The notes beneath the pieces were generated by a model. It was not told where the DNA came from and made no database searches. It worked only from the letters and a program-made list of their open reading frames with translations. Source: Ascochyta rabiei (taxonomy: Eukaryota > Ascomycota > Dothideomycetes > Pleosporales > Didymellaceae). Taken from it: a DNA stretch of 64,000 nt. Below, piece after piece: positions 59,180 to 64,000 of the stretch (the first letter of the stretch is position 1; the number at the start of each line of letters is the position of its first letter). A program made the translations under genes and the position numbers. The stretch is from assembly GCF_004011695.2 (NCBI RefSeq), contig NC_082417.1, forward strand, positions 1,302,001 to 1,366,000, given 5' to 3'.

Positions 59180-62100
59180 GAAGCCTAAGAGCACCTTTAT
59201 GGTAGAAGAGGTATTATACGTAGTAAGTAGTAAATCTAACTTAAACCTATAAAGGGACACCTTTAGTAGAAAACTAAAAGCGCTATCTAACAACTATTAT
59301 AAAGGCTAGGGAAATCCTAGGCAAAATAAAAGAAAGATATATAGCTAAAGTGCTTAAAGTAAGTAGTTTTTAGAGACGAATATAGTAAGAGCTAAAGATC
59401 TATGTCCTGCCTATAAACAGCGTTATAATATATCTAACTACTACTACATAAATATAGCTTAAACACCTAAGTAGCGTAAGCTAAATAGAGGCGTTATAAA
59501 TCTATTATAGTACAAGCTTAAGTATAACAGTAACTTATAAAAGAGAATACAGGAATTGTCTTAAGGGACTAAGTAACTGCAAATAAAAACAGCGTCTTAA
59601 TTAATTACTCTACACATTAAGACGTCTTAAACAACAGTTAAGATTAATTAGTAACTAGATAGCTAAGAAAATGCTTAGGTTAATGAAGGTAGTATAAAAG
59701 CAGCATATAGTGTAAGTAATTAAAGATATCTATTAAAGGAGGGATTTCTTTTAGATTCTAGCTTAACTACGCATATCTATAATAACCTCTTAAGACTTAG
59801 AGACGTATACCAGCCAGTAATAGGAGACTATATCTAGACTAGGAACTCTAAGGTCTAGATATAAGGATATAGTACTATTGATATATTAGTAGAGAGATCT
59901 TAAGGTTAATAAGTACTACGCTTAGACAATGTTGTATAGTGCCTAGATCTCCTCTGTAACCTAGTATTATTTAGGGTACTTAAAGATAAGGAATATAGTA
60001 GGATAACTAAGTAGATCTAACAACGCTATATTAAAGAAACAGTAACACTATAGCTATCCTAACAGGAAGCTTTAGACAGTAGGTTATTAAGTAGGAAATA
60101 TAGCTATAGTAGCACTCTATATACGTATAAATTACAATAGAAGTTTACTACAGAGAGTAATAGCTATAATATAGCATAAGAGACTTAGACATCTAGAACT
60201 ATCTACAATTAAGCACCTTATATATTAATCTAAGGGGGTAAAGATTAAAGGTATTATAATAGTGTAATATAACGTATGTAGATAATTAAAGTTAAAGTGT
60301 TAAATTTAAATAACCTTAGAGTTAAATAACAAAGGCCTAGGTAAATAAATAGCTATAGACTTCTATAAATATAAAGCAGGAAGCTTTAATAAGGAAAAGG
60401 GTTAAATAATTATTACCTGCTAACACTCTTAGTACGTGTGAACCTTCTACTTTAAGGGCAACAGGCCTATAAGATCTATTATCTGTCTACCTTGGATCTT
60501 TGTCTAGTTCTTAAAGAAACAGTTTAACATAACAGATAAGGTAATTAAGACAGACAAAAAAATTGTTATAGTTAAATAGGAGGTTAAAAGATAGTGCAAG
60601 TCCCTCTTAATATAAATTATGCCTTTAGCTCTAGATACATAAGCTTAAAATAGAGAACCTAAATGCTTAGGGAGGTTAATAAAAGAAAGAGTTTACGCAA
60701 TTTTACTAGACGTAAATCCACTATAGGAACTCTCGCTAAAAATTACTAGAGCGGCAGTATACCTATATAATTAGATACTAAATTATCTAAAAAAGTAGAG
60801 ATTACTATACAAAATATTCTTTACACACTTAGCTACTATAAAAAGCATAGTTACTAGATTTTAAAAACTATACTAGGTCTACCTAGGAGCATACAGATGC
60901 AAAGCATTTAGTATAACTAATAATACCTATTAAAGCAAATTAAGGCTATAAAGACTAGACCTAAAGGTATAAATTAGATACTTAGTAGGATATCAGTCTA
61001 CTAACATATACTAAATCCAGGTCCTATTAATAGCTAACATAATTAGAACCTGTAATGTAGTGTTCAATAAAGAAACACTATTTAAGAGCAAAATAGAGGA
61101 TATTTTAGATAACGTTATATATAATATATTAGAAGAGATTACAACTTAGATTAGTATAGTTAAACTCTTAGCTATATAGAGCTATATACCTAAAACTAAA
61201 ACATTTTATAGGAATATAATAACACAGGAGGATACTCTACGTGCTAAACAACCCTAATATTACCAAGGCACAAAGATTGTAGAGGCATACCTAACGCCTC
61301 TACTAACTCCTCTGCTAGCAGCATTCCTAACTAAATAGATAAGCTATAATAAGACAACAGACTAACTTAAACAAGACTAAGGAACGTCCGTAACAACGCT
61401 GTAGGCAGCTACATTTATAGCAGGCGCTAAGGCAGAACACCTTAGTTTATATAAAGGGAAACCACTTAATAAAGCTTAATTAAAAAGGATTATAGCAAAG
61501 GGAATTAAACTGTATTAGAATAAACTTCTACTATTACCTACAGTAAACTTAAAGCTAGAGGAGCACCCTCTATACAAGATATTTAAGTAGGCAGAAAAAG
61601 AACATCTGCAAAGCTAAAAACAAATTAAGTTTTAGAATAAGTTTCTAGCAGCTCTAGTTTAGGTGTCTAGACTTTAAATACCTAACTGTATGTAGGTTTA
61701 AAAAATATAAGTTTAATAAACTCTACTACCTTAATAAGTATAAAGTAAGGCTTGTAGTTAGAGGAGACTAATAATGTAATATTACGTTATAAGACATGTA
61801 TACAGCAACACTTATAGGTTAATTACTTAGAATGCTAATAGCAATGACTATAAAATACAATCTTAAACTAAAATAATAGGATGTTATAAATGCAATTAAT
61901 TGTCTATACGGCTATTAACTGCAAAAAAAACATAAGAATGATTAGAGGATACTAGAAGACAGGCACCTTACTAAAGGTATAGAAAGCCCTGTATAGACTC
62001 TGTTTCTCTCTTTTACTATAGTAGAAAAATTTACAGTAATACTAACTAGAATTAGACTTAAATAAGTACTATAAGAGCTATGCTGTATAATTAAGAATAG

Positions 62101-63195
62101 AATAATTATTATCCCTTACATAGACAACAATATAATTGCGTACCACCTAAAGCACAAATAAGAGGCAGATAATGCTATTAAATAGATATAGGAATAATAC
62201 CTATATACTAGAGGAGATAACCTTTAACAGTTCCTTAGTATAGAAGTATAACGTAATAGACAGTAATAGACAATTAAATTGTTACAAGCTGCATACGTTA
62301 ACAAGAATAGTTAATAAGTAACTAGACAGGACATAAGGCATAATATACTAATATCTAGAATTGAACTTAAGCCTAGGAACAGTCTAGCTAAACTACTAGA
62401 GATTAATTAGAATTACTAAAAGATTAGATCCCTGTTATTTATAGTAGTAACTACTTAACCTAATATACCATTTGCTACGTTGTAACTTACATGCTTTCTA
62501 GTTAACCTAAGTAATAAACACTAAGACGCTGCTAACTAAGTGCTCCTGTACCTATAGAAGATAAGAAATCTGTTACCTAACTTTAGATATAGTATAGGAC
62601 TTAAAGTTACAAGCAACGCATTATTTGCTAATAACACTGTAGACTAAAAGAGCTCCTAAGGATACGCTATTAAGCTATTTAGAGGAATTATTACCTAGAG
62701 AGTAAACAAACAAGATACTGTTATAACGTTAACTACTAAGGCTAAGCTCCTAGCACTGTCTTAAATAGCTAAGGAAGTAATATTTACTTCTTAACTGTTA
62801 AAAGAGCTTTAGGTAACCTTAAGTAACCTAATAATAACAATTAAATATAATAAGATACAGATAATATGTCTAGTTACTATAGATATTACTAAGATATAAA
62901 CTAAGCTTTAGTATATTAATATACATAACTACTAGCTGTAATAAGAAGATAACTGCAAAATGATTAAAGTAGAATATATCCTATCTAATAACATAATTGC
63001 AGATAGATTTATAAAGTTGTTGCTAATTAATAAATAGGCTAGATTTCTTAATTAGTTAGGACTTGTTAAGGGCTAGAAGGGTATATTAAGAGATATCCTG
63101 CTTAAGAAGATACAAGAGCAACTAGAGGACATTATGTTAAAGAGTTAATTAACTAGTTTACGCAGCTTATAATAGGATTCTAAGCTAAGGGGGTG

Positions 63196-63361
63196 TGTTA
63201 AAAAAAGGTATTAAAAAAAAGGTTAGGTAATATACCTGCTAAGAAACTGTGTAGGGGCCCCTACCAGAACCTAGATAAGACGAAAATCACCCTTACATAG
63301 AACAATAACAGAACATTAATACATCATCATCAACTCATTACCATTACCATCCAATCTGACA
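63196..63361 (+). repeat. 3' LTR of Copia-F2
   Basis: 166 bp, preceded by AAGCTAAGGGGGTG. It ends CCAATCTGACA. Confidence 0.87.
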
Positions 63362-64000
63362 CTAGGTAAGGTTATCCTCCTAGGCAGAACTGTTTCCATT
63401 AGGTATTAAGTCCTCCTTAAAATCTTCTTTAGCATTAACATATTCTTTAGTATCTACTTAGATTTCTTAAACTTAAGGACTAGTGCAATCTTTTGCAAAG
63501 TGACCTGCCTTACTACAGTTGTAGACTACAACTGTAGTAAGGCAGTAGTAGTTACCTAGGGTAAGCTCTCTTACAGGTGTGGCTAAGGGGATAGTCCTAG
63601 GTAGAGTTAGAGCGGATGTTAAAAGCTTCCAAATGCTAGGGGTAGGTTAGTTTAGAAGGCAGTTATTAGATTAAGGCTAAGCATTAACTGTTTAGGGTTA
63701 GGTCTAAGTAGGGATAGTATTAGGTAGTGTGTAGATAGGGTTCTGTTTTCTTCTATATTATACGCTGTTAAATACTCTACTATAAGTTTAAACAATTTAT
63801 TCTACTACCTCTTAAATCCTAGATTTAGGCTTTAGAGGGCTGGAGTAACCTTTGTCTACATCTAGTAAAACTATTTTAACTTAGGTACTTGTCCCTAATT
63901 AGCAGAACTTAGGAAGCGTGCTTCAAATGCTAGAAAGGTATTATCTTTTCCTATTTGTAGTTAGTTAAACACAGCCTTACTCTTATATTTCTTACTTCTA
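63362..64000 (-). mobile_element. Fragment of another retroelement: gag with zinc knuckle, cut by the window end
   Basis: The reverse strand reads a gag-like protein: ARFLSSANQGQVPKLKQFYQ, ALKSLNLGFKR and NKLFKLIVEYLTAYNIEENR. It ends in a zinc knuckle YNCSKAGHFAKDC near 63525-63487. The knuckle lacks its first Cys because of a palindromic duplication at 63505-63545. The element class (LTR or LINE) cannot be settled from gag alone. Confidence 0.6.
63505..63545. repeat. 41-nt near-perfect palindrome
   Basis: 20-nt arms (63505-63524 and 63526-63545, CTGCCTTACTACAGTTGTAG and its complement) with a 1-nt centre. It lies in the zinc knuckle of the gag fragment, whose first Cys position falls within the duplicated arm. 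Confidence 0.9.

Larger units (their letters stand above)
26701..63361 (+). mobile_element. Copia-F2: outermost Ty1/copia element, split by Gypsy-1
   Basis: The LTRs are 26701-26868 and 63196-63361 (TGTTAAATAAAAGGTATTA...TCTGACA), and a polypurine tract AAGCTAAGGGGGTG lies before the second. Removing Gypsy-1 with its 5-bp TSD leaves 5221 bp. Gag lies at 26870-27739 and the rest at 59185-63190 on the + strand: integrase, reverse transcriptase with PYIDNNIIAY near 62110, and RNase H with a TTKAKLLALS-type block near 62740. It is a different LTR family from Copia-1/2/3, though the polypurine tract and primer-site region (ATTAAGAGTCTTACT) are alike. The 5 bases outside the LTRs differ (ACCTT left, CTAGG right), so the target duplication is not preserved. 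Heavily RIP-mutated. Confidence 0.85.
16871..64000. other. AT-rich, RIP-mutated nested transposon block
   Basis: From the TA at 16871 to the end of the window the sequence switches to an AT-rich, CpA/TpG-poor, TpA-rich composition. Coding frames of known transposon proteins can still be read, but Gln and Trp codons are TAA/TAG and catalytic Asp/Glu codons are often Asn/Lys, the C-to-T and G-to-A pattern of repeat-induced point mutation. No host gene was recognised in this block. Confidence 0.9.

Overview
The window looks like nuclear DNA from a filamentous ascomycete, most likely a dothideomycete of the Pleosporales type. The grounds are short introns of about 50-65 nt with CTRAY branch sites, a GC-balanced gene block abutting a long AT-rich block, and pervasive C-to-T/G-to-A damage of the kind left by repeat-induced point mutation (RIP: CpA/TpG depleted, TpA enriched, CAA/CAG/TGG codons turned into stops). 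The phylum-level call is an inference from architecture and gene content; no ribosomal marker is present.

Left part, 1-16.87 kb, is gene-bearing. It holds an intact secreted cellobiose dehydrogenase-like flavocytochrome (1438-3879, +), a broken MFS sugar transporter (4266-5756, -), a 5'-truncated LINE insertion with a 15-bp target duplication and an (AAATC)5 tail (6081-6664), a two-exon DUF885 protein (8557-10363, -), a two-exon OPT oligopeptide transporter (11852-14215, +), and relics of a cytochrome P450 (-) and an acyltransferase (+). The last two look like the remains of a secondary-metabolite gene pair lying at the edge of the AT-rich block.

Right part, 16.87-64 kb, is an AT-rich, RIP-mutated block made almost wholly of transposons nested in one another. 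LTR pairs, target-site duplications (TSDs) and TA footprints let most of the stack be resolved. A truncated pogo/Fot1-like element (Pogo-A, 16873-17752) sits in the acyltransferase relic. Pogo-B (17755-26670; 1863 bp net) is split by Copia-1 (18150-25197; 5195 bp net), itself split by Pogo-C (20281-22132). Next, Copia-F2 (26701-63361) is split by Gypsy-1 (27745-59179). The left LTR of Gypsy-1 was hit by Copia-2 (27843-55116) and a 434-bp MITE. Copia-2 carries Pogo-D (31328-33190), Gypsy-3 (34373-48949, itself split by Gypsy-4, 40146-47498) and Copia-3 (49173-54799, which carries another 434-bp MITE). Removing the inserts gives near-identical net lengths for the three related Copia copies (5195, 5195, 5191) and for two Pogo copies (1863, 1863), which supports the parse.

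The most unusual content is in the three gypsy elements. Each has coding-like sequence on the strand opposite gag-pol, between integrase and the 3' LTR. In Gypsy-4 four exons with three fungal-type introns join in consistent phase; in Gypsy-3 three exons join in phase and end in an in-frame 45-bp tandem repeat; in Gypsy-1 a coiled-coil-like stretch is left. Second, all five pogo-like/MITE terminal inverted repeat types share a subterminal motif doubled at exactly 17-bp spacing. No CRISPR, rRNA or tRNA gene was recognised.
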